A stretch of DNA of 64,000 bases from UMGS1975 sp959600905 (GTDB lineage Bacteria > Bacillota > Clostridia > Christensenellales > QAND01). Below, piece after piece: positions 41,044 to 50,056 of the stretch. The notes below the pieces were generated by a model. It was not told the origin of the DNA. It worked only from the letters and a program-made list of their open reading frames with translations, and ran no database searches. Location of the stretch: contig CAUGNO010000003.1 of the NCBI GenBank assembly GCA_959600905.1, forward strand, positions 62,001-126,000, read 5' to 3'. A program made the position numbers and the translations under genes. The first letter of the stretch is position 1. Each line of letters starts with the position of its first letter.

Positions 41044-42933
41044 TTATTTTCTGTGTGGTTTTGGCTTTGCCGCCTGTCTTTTCGCCGTGCGCTGCGCGGC
41101 CGTGCGTTTCCCCTCTTGCACAAGGGGCCGCTTCCCGCCCGGCCTTTTTTCCGGCCGAACCAGGCACTGGGGCCCAAAGCCTATCAGGTCCTCCCGGTGT
41201 GCCTTTCTCAGCGCCCGGCGCACCAAATCGGCGTTTTCCGGCCGATAAAACTGAAGCATCGCACGCTGCATGCGCTTTTCCATCGGGTCTTTGGGAATAT
41301 ATACCTTTTCCCCCGTCCGCGGATCCTTGCCCGTATAAAACATCGTAGTAGACAGCGTGCCCGGCGTGGGATAAAAATCCTGCACCTGCTCCGGCCGCTG
41401 CCCCGTCTTTTTCAGATAGCAGGCCAGCTCTATGGCGTCCTCCATCCTGCTGCCAGGGTGGCTGGACATAAAGTACGGCACAATGTACTGCTCTTTGCCC
41501 AAGCGGCGGTTGATGGCTTTATACCGTTCCACAAACCGATCGTACAACTCATGCTGCGGCTTGCCCATCAGCCGCAAGACCCGCTGCGATACATGCTCCG
41601 GTGCCACCTTGAGCTGGCCGCTGACATGGTGCTGCACCAGTTCTTTGAAAAAAGTGCCATCCTTATCATACATAATATAATCGTAGCGAAGGCCGCTGCG
41701 CACAAATACCTTTTTTACATGGGGCACCTGCCTTACCTTCCGCAGCAGCGCAAGATAATCGCGATGATCCACCTCTAACCGCGGGCATTTTGGCGATAGG
41801 CACTGGCGGTTTTTGCAAACGCCGCGCTTTAGCTGATCTTTGCATGACGGCTGGCGGAAATCGGCCGTTGGCCCGCCCACATCGTGAATATAGCCCTTAA
41901 ACCCCTCCTGATGCGTAATGGCCTCTGCTTCTTCCAAAATGGAATCATGGCTCCGCACCTGGATGGTTCTACCCTGATGATAGGTAAGCGCACAAAACGA
42001 GCAGGCACCAAAACAACCCCGGCAGGAGGTAATGGAAAAGGAGACCTCGTCAATCGCTGGGATATGCTGGGTATAGCTAGGGTGTGGCTTTCTGGTATAC
42101 GGCAAAGCATATACCTCGTCCATCTCCCTGGTATTCAACGGAGCAGAAGGCGGGTTTACCACCACATAGCTTGCGCCATGTTTTTGTGCCAGCCGCTTAC
42201 CACGGATACCATCCGTCTCCTGCTGTTGGCGTAAAAAGGCGCGTCCATACGCATCCTTATCCGTGCGCACCGTTTCAAAGGAGGGAATTTCCTCTACATC
42301 CGCCACCTCTTCCAAGCTGTGCGTTAAATAGCAGGTGCCCGGCACGTACGTGATGTCCCTGATATGGATGCCAGCGTCCATAGCATCTGCAATTTCCACC
42401 ACCGAGCGCTCCCCCATGCCAAACATCAAAAGATCTGCACCGCTGTCCACCAGAATGGAACGCCTTACTTTATCATCCCAATAATCATAGTGAGCAAATC
42501 GGCGCAAGCTGGCCTCGATGCCGCCGATGGCAATGGGCATTTTTGCATAGGCCTCCCGGATCTTATTGCAGTATACGATGGTAGCCCTATCCGGCCGCTT
42601 GCCGGCTTTCCCTCCCGGCGTGTAGGCATCGTCGCTGCGCGGCCGCTTGCCCGCGGTATAATGGCAAACCATGGAGTCGATGTTGCCGGCCGTTACCAAA
42701 AAGCCCAGCCGCGGTCTGCCGAACCGCTGAAAGTCCGCAGTGGAATGCCAATCCGGCTGTGCGATGATGGCTACTTTATAGCCATGGCTTTCCAGTACGC
42801 GGCTGATGATGGCGGCGCCAAAGCTGGGATGATCTATATAGGCATCGCCCGTCACCAAGCAAAAATCCGGCCTGTCCCAGCCGCGTTCTTCCATTTCCGC
42901 CCGTGTCAAGGGCAGCCATTGCTGCTGGTTCAA
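41044..42933 (-). CDS. YgiQ-family radical SAM protein
   Basis: 629 residues from TTG 42933, 6 nt after AGGAGGG and overlapping the stop of the fumarase beta gene (TTGA). The radical SAM cluster is CRGCFGACSFCAL (CxxxCxxC), with the family's N-terminal GDAYIDHPSFGAAIISRVLE and C-terminal DFYPTPGTLSTTMFYTG. A basic Arg/Lys-rich tail follows. YgiQ proteins are widespread but their reaction is unknown. Some members have been proposed to modify RNA or protein. It is cytoplasmic and anaerobic by chemistry. Coupling to fumarase genes may simply reflect operon packing. Confidence 0.93.
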   Translation of the reverse strand: MNQQQWLPLTRAEMEERGWDRPDFCLVTGDAYIDHPSFGAAIISRVLESHGYKVAIIAQPDWHSTADFQRFGRPRLGFLVTAGNIDSMVCHYTAGKRPRSDDAYTPGGKAGKRPDRATIVYCNKIREAYAKMPIAIGGIEASLRRFAHYDYWDDKVRRSILVDSGADLLMFGMGERSVVEIADAMDAGIHIRDITYVPGTCYLTHSLEEVADVEEIPSFETVRTDKDAYGRAFLRQQQETDGIRGKRLAQKHGASYVVVNPPSAPLNTREMDEVYALPYTRKPHPSYTQHIPAIDEVSFSITSCRGCFGACSFCALTYHQGRTIQVRSHDSILEEAEAITHQEGFKGYIHDVGGPTADFRQPSCKDQLKRGVCKNRQCLSPKCPRLEVDHRDYLALLRKVRQVPHVKKVFVRSGLRYDYIMYDKDGTFFKELVQHHVSGQLKVAPEHVSQRVLRLMGKPQHELYDRFVERYKAINRRLGKEQYIVPYFMSSHPGSRMEDAIELACYLKKTGQRPEQVQDFYPTPGTLSTTMFYTGKDPRTGEKVYIPKDPMEKRMQRAMLQFYRPENADLVRRALRKAHREDLIGFGPQCLVRPEKRPGGKRPLVQEGKRTAAQRTAKRQAAKPKPHRK

Positions 42934-43499
42934 GCGCGTCCCTCCTGTTCTCTTTGGTACTGCCAAGGCCCCAGCTTATAATAATCGCCGCCCTGACAGT
43001 CCATCGCTACGATGGCGGGAAAATCCTCTACCTCCAGACGCGCCACCGCCTCGCTTTGCAATTCCGGATAGGCCACCACTTCCCTGCGCTTTACATGCTT
43101 GGCCAACAGCGCACCCGCGCCGCCCAGCGCCGCAAAATATACTGCGCCGTATCGAACAACGGCCTCCTGTACCTCCTGGCTTCGAGGGCCTTTGCCCATC
43201 ATGCCTTTCAGCCCTTGGGCCAGCAGCCTAGGGGCAAAAGCATCCATGCGTCCGCTTGTCGTAGGGCCCAGGCTGCCCACCGGCATGCCCGGCTTTGCCG
43301 GCGTGGGGCCCGCATAATAGATCAACGCCCCCTCCAGCTCCATCGGCAGCGGCTGCCCTTTTTCCAGCGCCTCTGCCATTTTGGCGTGCGCTGCATCCCG
43401 AGCGGTATAGATGGTGCCGGAAATGCGCACCTGGTCTCCGGCTTTTAGACCCTTTATTTGATCCTCAGTCAAAGGCGTATGTATCTGTTTTATCTCCAT
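42930..43499 (-). CDS. fumB: Fumarate hydratase, beta subunit (class I, iron-sulphur type)
   Basis: 189 residues. C-terminal swivel domain of class I fumarase / tartrate dehydratase: GDQVRISGTIYTARDAAHAK, YYAGPTPAKPGMPVGSLGPT and SGRMDAFAPRLLAQGLKGMM with the GKG that follows. With the alpha subunit it hydrates fumarate to malate, or dehydrates tartrate. The substrate cannot be separated by sequence alone. It starts 11 nt after the alpha gene. The symbol is used in the subunit sense, not as E. coli fumB. Confidence 0.9.
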   Translation of the reverse strand: MEIKQIHTPLTEDQIKGLKAGDQVRISGTIYTARDAAHAKMAEALEKGQPLPMELEGALIYYAGPTPAKPGMPVGSLGPTTSGRMDAFAPRLLAQGLKGMMGKGPRSQEVQEAVVRYGAVYFAALGGAGALLAKHVKRREVVAYPELQSEAVARLEVEDFPAIVAMDCQGGDYYKLGPWQYQREQEGRA

Positions 43500-43510
43500 T
43501 GTTTTCTCCT

Positions 43511-44353
43511 TTACAGCACAGCCTGTACATGGCGCGCTACATGGCAGTTGATATTCACCGCCACAGGCAGCCCCGCAATATGGGTGGGGTATGCCAGTAT
43601 CTTTACGGCTAGTGCCGTGGTCCGTCCTCCAAACCCCTGAGGCCCAATGCCCAATTGGTTGATACGCGATAACAGTTCCTGTTCCATCTCCGCATAATAA
43701 GGATCTGGGTTGGGCTGATCCAGCGGCAGCAGCAGCGCTTTTTTCGCCAAAAGCGCCACCCTGTCAAAACTGCCGCCGATGCCCACGCCCACCACGATGG
43801 GCGGACAGGGATTGCCGCCGGCCCGACGCACCGTATCCACGACAAAATCCTTCACGCCCTTGGCCCCGGCAGAGGGCGTAAGCATTTTCAGCCCGCTCAT
43901 ATTCTCGCTGCCAAAGCCCTTGGGCGCCAGGGTGATGGTCACTGCGTCGCCCGGCACCATCTCCACATGCAAAAGCGCGGGCGTATTGTCCAAGGTATTG
44001 ACCCTGCGAAGCGGATCTGCTACGACGCTCTTTCTCAGGTATCCTTTGGTATAGCCGCGCCGCACGCCCTCATCAACAGCGTCCTTGAGCAGCATCCCTT
44101 CAAGATGCACCTCCTGCCCCAGTTCCACCATCACCCAGGCCATGCCGGTATCCTGGCAGATCGGCATCTGGTTTTGCGCAGCCGCCTCTGCATTTTCAAC
44201 TAGCTGTGATAAAATCATCCTTGCAGGTGCAAACGGCTCTTGGTTCGCGGCACAATGCATGGCAGAGGCCACATCCCCCGGCAGCTGCCGACAGGCCTGT
44301 ATGCAAAGCGCCTCAACGGCGCCAATGATCTCATCGCTGTGTACGATCCTCAA
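43511..44353 (-). CDS. fumA: Fumarate hydratase, alpha subunit (4Fe-4S type)
   Basis: 280 residues from TTG 44353, with GAGGGG ahead. Cluster-binding cysteines lie in PICQDTGMAWVMVELGQ, GNPCPPIVVGVGIGG and INCHVARH. LAPKGFGSENMSGLKML is the substrate motif. Together with the beta subunit it forms an oxygen-sensitive hydratase, fitting an anaerobe with an incomplete reductive TCA branch. The 235-bp region upstream is AT-rich, shared with the divergent DUF362 gene, and holds TATAAT-like sequences on the minus strand, but no clear -35. Confidence 0.92.
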   Translation of the reverse strand: MRIVHSDEIIGAVEALCIQACRQLPGDVASAMHCAANQEPFAPARMILSQLVENAEAAAQNQMPICQDTGMAWVMVELGQEVHLEGMLLKDAVDEGVRRGYTKGYLRKSVVADPLRRVNTLDNTPALLHVEMVPGDAVTITLAPKGFGSENMSGLKMLTPSAGAKGVKDFVVDTVRRAGGNPCPPIVVGVGIGGSFDRVALLAKKALLLPLDQPNPDPYYAEMEQELLSRINQLGIGPQGFGGRTTALAVKILAYPTHIAGLPVAVNINCHVARHVQAVL

Positions 44354-44467
44354 AAAAATCCCCTCGATTTAATAAAATTTTATATTTCTTTTTTTCTCGT
44401 TTTATTATATTATGATTATATCTTATTTCTTTCTATTGTGACACGCAAGCTGTATCAAAGGTTCACG

Positions 44468-44496
44468 TTGATTGTATGAGCAAATATTTCTAACAT
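44468..44496 (+). promoter_or_regulatory. Possible promoter of the DUF362 gene
   Basis: TTGATT and TAACAT with a 17-nt spacer. A hairpin (AGCAAGGAAG/CTTCCCTGCT, one mismatch, 44521-44550) lies in the leader. Confidence 0.4.
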
Positions 44497-44588
44497 ATAT
44501 TTTTATTTTTGTAGATCATTTTAGCAAGGAAGCCTTTGTGCCTTCCCTGCTATGATTTTTAATCCAATTTTGGAAAGGACGGAACAAA

Positions 44589-45695
44589 ATGGAAAAATCT
44601 AAGGTGTACTTCTCCGACTTCCACACCGTCGACGGCCTGAGCCTGCCGAAAAAGCTGGCCCGCTTGATCAAGCGCGCCGGTTTCGACAACATCGATTTTG
44701 AGGACAAATTTGCTGCCATCAAAATCCACTTTGGTGAACCTGGCAACCTGGCGTATCTGCGCCCGAACTATGCCAAGGTCGTTGTCGATATGGTAAAGGA
44801 ACGCGGCGGTAAAGCTTTCTTGACCGACTGTAACACCCTGTATGTAGGCGGCCGTAAAAATGCGCTGGATCATATGGATTCTGCGTATGAAAACGGCTTT
44901 AACCCCTTCCAGACCGGATGCCACATCATCATCGCTGACGGCCTGAAAGGCAACAACGAGGCAGAGGTGCCGGTAGAAGGCGGCGAGTTCGTAGAAAAGG
45001 CCAAAATCGGCCGTGCTATCATGGATGCCGACGTTTTCATCACCCTGACCCACTTTAAGGGCCATAGCTCCACGGGCTTTGGCGGCTGCTTGAAGAACAT
45101 CGGTATGGGCAGCGGCTCTCGCGCGGGCAAGATGGAAATGCATTCCAGCGGTAAGCCGTTCATCAATCAGGATGCCTGCATCGGCTGCGGCACCTGCCAG
45201 CGCAACTGTGCACGCGAAGCCATCACCATTACGGACCGCAAGGCTACCATCAACCATGACAACTGTGTAGGCTGCGGGCATTGTATCCCGGTATGTCCCA
45301 AAGACGCCATTACGCCGCCGTTTGACCAGGCGAATGACGTGCTGAATAAGAAAATTGCAGAATACAGCTACGCTGTGCTTCATGGCCGCCCGAACTTCCA
45401 TATCAGCCTGGTATGTGATGTTTCTCCGCTGTGTGACTGCTGCAGCGAAAACGATGTGCCGATCATCCCGAACGTGGGTATGTTCGCTTCTTTCGACCCG
45501 GTCGCACTGGATATGGCTTGTGCAGACGCGTGCAACGCGCAGCCCGTTTTTGAAAACAGCGAGCTGGCTCACAAAGAGCATGTCCATGATGACCACTTCC
45601 GTAACCTGCATCCGGATACCAACTGGGAATCCTGCGTAGAGCATGCTGAAAAGCTTGGCTTGGGCAGCAGGGAGTACGAACTGATCAAGGTGTGA
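44589..45695 (+). CDS. DUF362-domain iron-sulphur protein
   Basis: 368 residues. DUF362 domain at both ends (KIHFGEPGNLAYLRPNYAKV, VFITLTHFKGHSSTGFGGCLKN, FASFDPVALDMACADACN). A bacterial ferredoxin insert with two cluster motifs lies in the middle (CIGCGTCQRNC and CVGCGHCIPVCP). Such proteins are frequent in anaerobes and probably carry electrons or mature a redox enzyme, but no reaction is established. Cytoplasmic. GGAAAGGAC precedes the ATG. The very regular use of C- and G-ending codons suggests high expression. An antisense ORF of 361 codons across it is an artefact of that bias. Confidence 0.9.
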   Translation: MEKSKVYFSDFHTVDGLSLPKKLARLIKRAGFDNIDFEDKFAAIKIHFGEPGNLAYLRPNYAKVVVDMVKERGGKAFLTDCNTLYVGGRKNALDHMDSAYENGFNPFQTGCHIIIADGLKGNNEAEVPVEGGEFVEKAKIGRAIMDADVFITLTHFKGHSSTGFGGCLKNIGMGSGSRAGKMEMHSSGKPFINQDACIGCGTCQRNCAREAITITDRKATINHDNCVGCGHCIPVCPKDAITPPFDQANDVLNKKIAEYSYAVLHGRPNFHISLVCDVSPLCDCCSENDVPIIPNVGMFASFDPVALDMACADACNAQPVFENSELAHKEHVHDDHFRNLHPDTNWESCVEHAEKLGLGSREYELIKV

Positions 45696-45723
45696 TCATA
45701 TACGATAGGCAATTGATCTTACC

Positions 45724-45757
45724 AAAACAGGCGCCCATTGCAGGCGCCTGTTTTTTT
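45724..45757 (+). terminator. Terminator of the DUF362 gene
   Basis: The stem AAACAGGCGCC/GGCGCCTGTTT is followed by seven T on the plus strand. Confidence 0.85.
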
Positions 45758-45758
45758 A

Positions 45759-45788
45759 TTGATTTCACCGCTTGGCTACGTATATAAT
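45759..45788 (+). promoter_or_regulatory. Promoter of the GNAT gene
   Basis: TTGATT and TATAAT with an 18-nt spacer, about 25 nt before the start codon. Confidence 0.55.
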
Positions 45789-45812
45789 AGAAAAAAACTT
45801 TGGAGGCCCTAG

Positions 45813-46385
45813 ATGATCTTTCGCTTTGCCACCGTACAAGACAGCGCTGCGCTGCTTGAGATCTATGCGCAGTATATCGAAACCCCCATTACCTTTGAAT
45901 GCGCCCTGCCCACAGAGCAAGCTTTTGCCGACCGCATCCACGGCATTGTACAGGAGTATCCCTATCTGGTAAGGGAGGACGACTCGGGCCGTATATTGGG
46001 ATATGCGTATGCCCACCGCCAAATGGAGCGTGCCGCCTATCAATGGAATGCAGAGCTCTCCATCTATTTAGACCGCGCGCATACCTCTCAGGGATTGGGG
46101 AAAAAAATGTATCTTGCCTTAATGGATCTGCTCATGCTCCAGGGCGTTAAAACAGTATACGGCGGTGTGACCATGCCCAATGAAAAAAGCGAGCGTCTGC
46201 ATGCCTGTCTGGGATTTAAGCGCCTGGGAACTTATCATAATACCGGCTATAAATGCGGCCGCTGGCACGACGTTGCCTGGTTTGAAAAGGCCCTATCTCC
46301 TTACGAATCTGCACCGCGGCCGATCATTGGGATTCAGGCGATCCCCCAGGCTGAAAAGGATGCTGTTTTGCGCAAATATCTCTAA
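45813..46385 (+). CDS. GNAT acetyltransferase, phosphinothricin-type
   Basis: 190 residues with GGAGG ahead of the ATG. GNAT fold: opening IFRFATVQDSAALLEIYAQY, FECALPTEQAFADRI, GYAYAHRQMERAAYQWNAE, the acetyl-CoA loop TSQGLGKKMY, and MPNEKSERLHACLGFKRLG. These motifs place it with the Pat/MnaT group that N-acetylates phosphinothricin, methionine sulfoximine or related amino acids. The real substrate here is unknown. Stands alone between two terminators. Confidence 0.88.
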   Translation: MIFRFATVQDSAALLEIYAQYIETPITFECALPTEQAFADRIHGIVQEYPYLVREDDSGRILGYAYAHRQMERAAYQWNAELSIYLDRAHTSQGLGKKMYLALMDLLMLQGVKTVYGGVTMPNEKSERLHACLGFKRLGTYHNTGYKCGRWHDVAWFEKALSPYESAPRPIIGIQAIPQAEKDAVLRKYL

Positions 46386-46396
46386 ATTCTTGGCAT

Positions 46397-46425
46397 AAAA
46401 AAAGCCGGCGAATCGCCGGCTTTTT
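46397..46425. terminator. Bidirectional terminator
   Basis: The stem AAAAGCCGGCGA/TCGCCGGCTTTT with A/T tails sits between the GNAT gene and the convergent membrane protein gene. Confidence 0.85.
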
Positions 46426-46429
46426 CCCT

Positions 46430-48058
46430 TTATTGTTTTGTAAATGAGATGATGGTCTCTATCTCCGCATCTGTTTTGGCATATTCTATCTTTACAATCG
46501 TTCCTACATTGCAGGTTACAATGGTCTCATAGGTGCTGGCAGGCACCACAAACATCTTGCCATCCACGCCTTCCAGACGAATATAGAAATAGGTATTGCC
46601 CTCTTTGACAATGCTCTTGATTTCCGTAATGGCGCCCTCGGCCGTTTCCACCCCGGTATTGCTGTTAGCGTCTATGCCGATGCCATGCTGGCTCATCAGC
46701 CGCAGATATTCCTTTTCGCATTCCGGCACGGTATCGCCGATGGCAACCACCTGATACTGGCCTACGTTGACCATGGCATACTTTTTCACCAGCTGCGCAT
46801 CGTCCTTGAGCGAAACAAAGTAGGTGGGCTGGCCGCCGATATTCAGCAGCAGCGGGAAGGTGGCGGTATATCTTAAGTTCTGCACCTGTCCCTCTGCCGA
46901 GGCCATGGCAGAGTTTTCGTCCGCACCCGGCACCGAATAATACTTGGTTTCCTTGGTGCGCTGATTGACCAGCACAAAGCCCACGTTGCTCTGGTCGCTG
47001 TTCACACTGGATACACCGCTGTACATCCAAATATCATCGTTGAGTGCCAGATAATTATATCCCTCTGTACTCACCAGGGAATCCTTCTGGCCAAAAATGG
47101 AATTAAGGAATCCGTGTTTGAGCGTTCCCCAGTTATCAAACTGTTCAATCAAAATATCCGGGGAAACGGCGCGGTCCACCCATTGCGGCACTTCCCCAAT
47201 GGGATAATACTGCGACTCACCCGTTACTGCATCGCAGAGCACAACGCCGGTAATATCCGTACCGCCGTACAAACCGATGGTATATTCAATGCGCGGCACC
47301 ACCCAATAGGGATGCCCGTTTTCATCCACCTCAAAGTTTGGGTCATCAAAAATAAAGGTGGGATAGCGGAACCGCAGGTGGCGCTCCAAATTCCGTCCGA
47401 AATGGTCTGCCGGGGAAAACATAATGCCCTGCTCCAGACGAATGACCGTGACTTCCTGGGTCACCATATCGATCATGATATAAGCAGGAATCCCGTTTTT
47501 CATATTGTTGAACCATTTGATCAGATCCCCGTATTGCAACGGCGTTACGCGTACCGGGCGCCCCTGATAGTTGATCTGGGAATAATAATCTGTAACCTCA
47601 AATTGAGACACCATGTCTACCAGCTCGCCCATTTTCCGGTCGCCCAATTTTTTCGCGCTTTCCAGATCCAGCATCGGGATCTGGTCAAAATCGATCTCCT
47701 CGACCTCCTCGGCAAAGTCACCGGTCTCTACGTTGAGCATGCTTTGGTACCTTGAAGCATGGAAGATCTTTGTAGAGCCGATCCAGCCGATGACCGCCGT
47801 CAGCGCCACCACCGCAGCGGCACCGATCAACGCGATTTCCGCAGGACCCACCTTAAAGCCTCCCTCAAAAGGCAGCTTGCCCTGCAGCAGCGTCCTGCCA
47901 TAGCAAAGCACGGCAAAGATCACCAGCACGATGGCCAGGTATGTTACAAACAGCTTGGAATGCAGCGTTACGGGCGGCAGCATGATATAAAACATGACCG
48001 CCGCAATCGCCAACGTGATGACTGCATTGATGATGATTTGCTTGATCGTCAGCTTCAT
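46430..48058 (-). CDS. Large membrane-anchored protein of unknown function
   Basis: 542 residues from ATG 48058 (AAGG close upstream). Three membrane segments in the first ~110 residues (IIINAVITLAIAAVMFYIML, LFVTYLAIVLVIFAVLC, IALIGAAAVVALTAVIGWIG) are followed by a large, probably extracellular domain. That domain holds blocks such as MVTQEVTVIRLEQGIMFSPA, HPYWVVPRIEYTIGLYGGTD and GVVLCDAVTGESQYYPIGEV. It has a repetitive strand pattern, and a final stretch (AITEIKSIVKEGNTYFYIRL) looks OB-like. I do not recognise a family. Divergent from the ABC exporter genes. Possibly envelope-related. Confidence 0.75.
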   Translation of the reverse strand: MKLTIKQIIINAVITLAIAAVMFYIMLPPVTLHSKLFVTYLAIVLVIFAVLCYGRTLLQGKLPFEGGFKVGPAEIALIGAAAVVALTAVIGWIGSTKIFHASRYQSMLNVETGDFAEEVEEIDFDQIPMLDLESAKKLGDRKMGELVDMVSQFEVTDYYSQINYQGRPVRVTPLQYGDLIKWFNNMKNGIPAYIMIDMVTQEVTVIRLEQGIMFSPADHFGRNLERHLRFRYPTFIFDDPNFEVDENGHPYWVVPRIEYTIGLYGGTDITGVVLCDAVTGESQYYPIGEVPQWVDRAVSPDILIEQFDNWGTLKHGFLNSIFGQKDSLVSTEGYNYLALNDDIWMYSGVSSVNSDQSNVGFVLVNQRTKETKYYSVPGADENSAMASAEGQVQNLRYTATFPLLLNIGGQPTYFVSLKDDAQLVKKYAMVNVGQYQVVAIGDTVPECEKEYLRLMSQHGIGIDANSNTGVETAEGAITEIKSIVKEGNTYFYIRLEGVDGKMFVVPASTYETIVTCNVGTIVKIEYAKTDAEIETIISFTKQ

Positions 48059-48180
48059 AAAACCTTGTTTCCTCCCCAAAATTGGATGCATAAGAGTATA
48101 TAACTTCAGTATCTTACTCTATCAGTTTCTTCAGCGCCGCGCAAGCGGTTCCCTCCTTATCTTACAAAAACTTAATGCCA

Positions 48181-48209
48181 TTGCTTTCCCCTGCTTTTGC
48201 GGCTATACT
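48181..48209 (+). promoter_or_regulatory. Promoter of the ABC exporter operon
   Basis: TTGCTT and TATACT with a 17-nt spacer, about 25 nt before the SD AAGGAG. Confidence 0.65.
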
Positions 48210-48247
48210 ATAAAGGAAAGAGGCACCTTTGCATCAAGGAGTGTTTT

Positions 48248-50056
48248 GTGAAGATGAAACGGCCCCGTTCGTTGTTCTTTTCTTTGTTAAAGGGCCAAAA
48301 GCTGACTTTATGCATCGTTTTATTTTGCATGGCCTTAACTGCCCTGTTCACCTTTCTTCCACAACAGATCATTCGTTATGCCGTGGATGTCGTTTTAGCT
48401 GGCAATCCCAGTTTTCTGCCGCCTTTTTTAGAATCTGCTGTTCGCTTTTTAGGGCACAACAGCGTGCTGGGGCGCCTGGTGGTCTGTGCGCTTGCCACTG
48501 TCGCGGTTGCATTGGTCAACAGCTTGTTTACCTATTTTAGAAGCAAGCTCTCCGCCGATGTGGCGGAAAACATTGCCTTTCGCCTACGCTGCCGCCTATA
48601 TGATCATATGCAGCGGCTGCCGTATGATACGCTGCTATCCTTTGGCACCGGCGATTTATTGCAGCGCTGTACTTCCGATGTGGAAACCATCCGTAAATTC
48701 ATTTCCGTACAGATTGCCGAAATGGGCCGTGCCATTTGCCTGTTGGCTTGTGCGTTTTTCATTATGTGGCCCATGAGCCATACCATGACGTTGATCTCTT
48801 TGGCCAGCGTACCTTTCCTTTTGCTGTATTCCTATTTTTACTTTGTGCTGGCCAAAAAGAATTTTTTAAAAGCCGAACAAGCGGAAAGCGATATGTCCGT
48901 GGCTTTACAAGAAAACTTAACAGGTGTCCGCGTGGTGCGCGCCTTTGCCGCCCAAAAAGCCGAGCAGGAAAAGTTTGACCGGGCCAGCGCCCGCTTCCGC
49001 GACCTTTCCCGGCGCTTAAACGATATTATGAGTTATTATTGGTCTATCTCGGATTTTGTGATCTATACCCAGGTAGTATTAACGGTCTGGATCGGCACTA
49101 CCATGGCATTGGCTGGCACGCTGACAGTTGGCACCGTCATCACCTTTTCCTCTTATGTAACGGTACTGCTGTGGCCCGTTCGCCAAATGGGCCGCATTTT
49201 AGCTGATCTTGGTAAAACCAGCGTTGCGCTAAAACGCATCAACGATATTTTGAAAACCCCTATAGAAACAGACACGCCGGGCAGCGCTGCCCCGGATATT
49301 TCCGGGGCGATTGAGTTTGACCATGTCAGTTTTGGCTATCAGGAAGGGCAAACTGTGCTGCACGATATCAGCTTTGCAGTAAAGCCCGGGCAGACCGTCG
49401 CAATCCTAGGCTCCACGGGCAGTGGCAAAACCACCCTCATGTTGCTCTTGCAACGCCTGTATGACCCCACCAGCGGCCGTATTCTTTTTGATGGGCGGCC
49501 CTCTACGGGCATCCAGCGTGCCTGGCTGCGAAAGCATGTCGGCATCGTATTGCAAGAGCCCTTCCTCTATTCGCGTTCCGTATTCGATAACATCGCCATC
49601 ACGCGCCCCTCCAGCCGGGAAGCAGACGTCCAATCCGTCGCCAAGATGGCCAGCCTTCACGACTCCATCCTTTCCTTTGAACAAGGGTATCAAACCCTGG
49701 TTGGCGAACGGGGCGTCACGCTTTCCGGCGGACAGAAACAGCGTGTGGCCATCGCTCGGATGCTGTTGCAGGATACGCCCATCATGATCTTTGACGATTC
49801 TCTTTCGGCCCTGGATACCGAAACGGATGCCGCCATCCGCGCAGCACTGGCCAAACGACGCCATAAGGCTACAACTTTTATCATTTCCCATCGTGTAAAT
49901 TCTGTCTGGCAGGCAGATCAGATCCTCATTTTAGAGCAGGGTCGAATTGCCGAGCGAGGCACACACGAGGAGCTGTTGGCAAAAAACGGCCTATATGCCA
50001 AACTCTGGCGTCTGCAAGGGGCCTCCAAGGAGCCCTTAGAGAGGGGGCAAGACTGA
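48248..50056 (+). CDS. Heterodimeric ABC exporter, subunit with degenerate ATP site
   Basis: 602 residues from GTG 48248, 6 nt after AAGGAG. The ATG 6 nt later is possible, and upstream in-frame codons lack an SD. Six-helix exporter domain (~1-320) plus nucleotide-binding domain: Walker A GSTGSGKTTL, signature LSGGQKQRVA, and Walker B MIFDDSLSALD with Asp in place of the catalytic Glu. That change marks the degenerate half of heterodimeric exporters such as BmrCD, LmrCD and TM287/288. It likely exports drugs, lipids or peptides. The stop overlaps the partner's ATG (TGATG). Confidence 0.92.
   Translation: MKMKRPRSLFFSLLKGQKLTLCIVLFCMALTALFTFLPQQIIRYAVDVVLAGNPSFLPPFLESAVRFLGHNSVLGRLVVCALATVAVALVNSLFTYFRSKLSADVAENIAFRLRCRLYDHMQRLPYDTLLSFGTGDLLQRCTSDVETIRKFISVQIAEMGRAICLLACAFFIMWPMSHTMTLISLASVPFLLLYSYFYFVLAKKNFLKAEQAESDMSVALQENLTGVRVVRAFAAQKAEQEKFDRASARFRDLSRRLNDIMSYYWSISDFVIYTQVVLTVWIGTTMALAGTLTVGTVITFSSYVTVLLWPVRQMGRILADLGKTSVALKRINDILKTPIETDTPGSAAPDISGAIEFDHVSFGYQEGQTVLHDISFAVKPGQTVAILGSTGSGKTTLMLLLQRLYDPTSGRILFDGRPSTGIQRAWLRKHVGIVLQEPFLYSRSVFDNIAITRPSSREADVQSVAKMASLHDSILSFEQGYQTLVGERGVTLSGGQKQRVAIARMLLQDTPIMIFDDSLSALDTETDAAIRAALAKRRHKATTFIISHRVNSVWQADQILILEQGRIAERGTHEELLAKNGLYAKLWRLQGASKEPLERGQD

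Noticed and set aside
44559..45644. A 361-codon open frame antisense to the DUF362 gene
   Set aside because: It is a shadow of strong C/G third-position bias in the real gene. No SD and no protein-like motif; the plus-strand frame has ferredoxin motifs.
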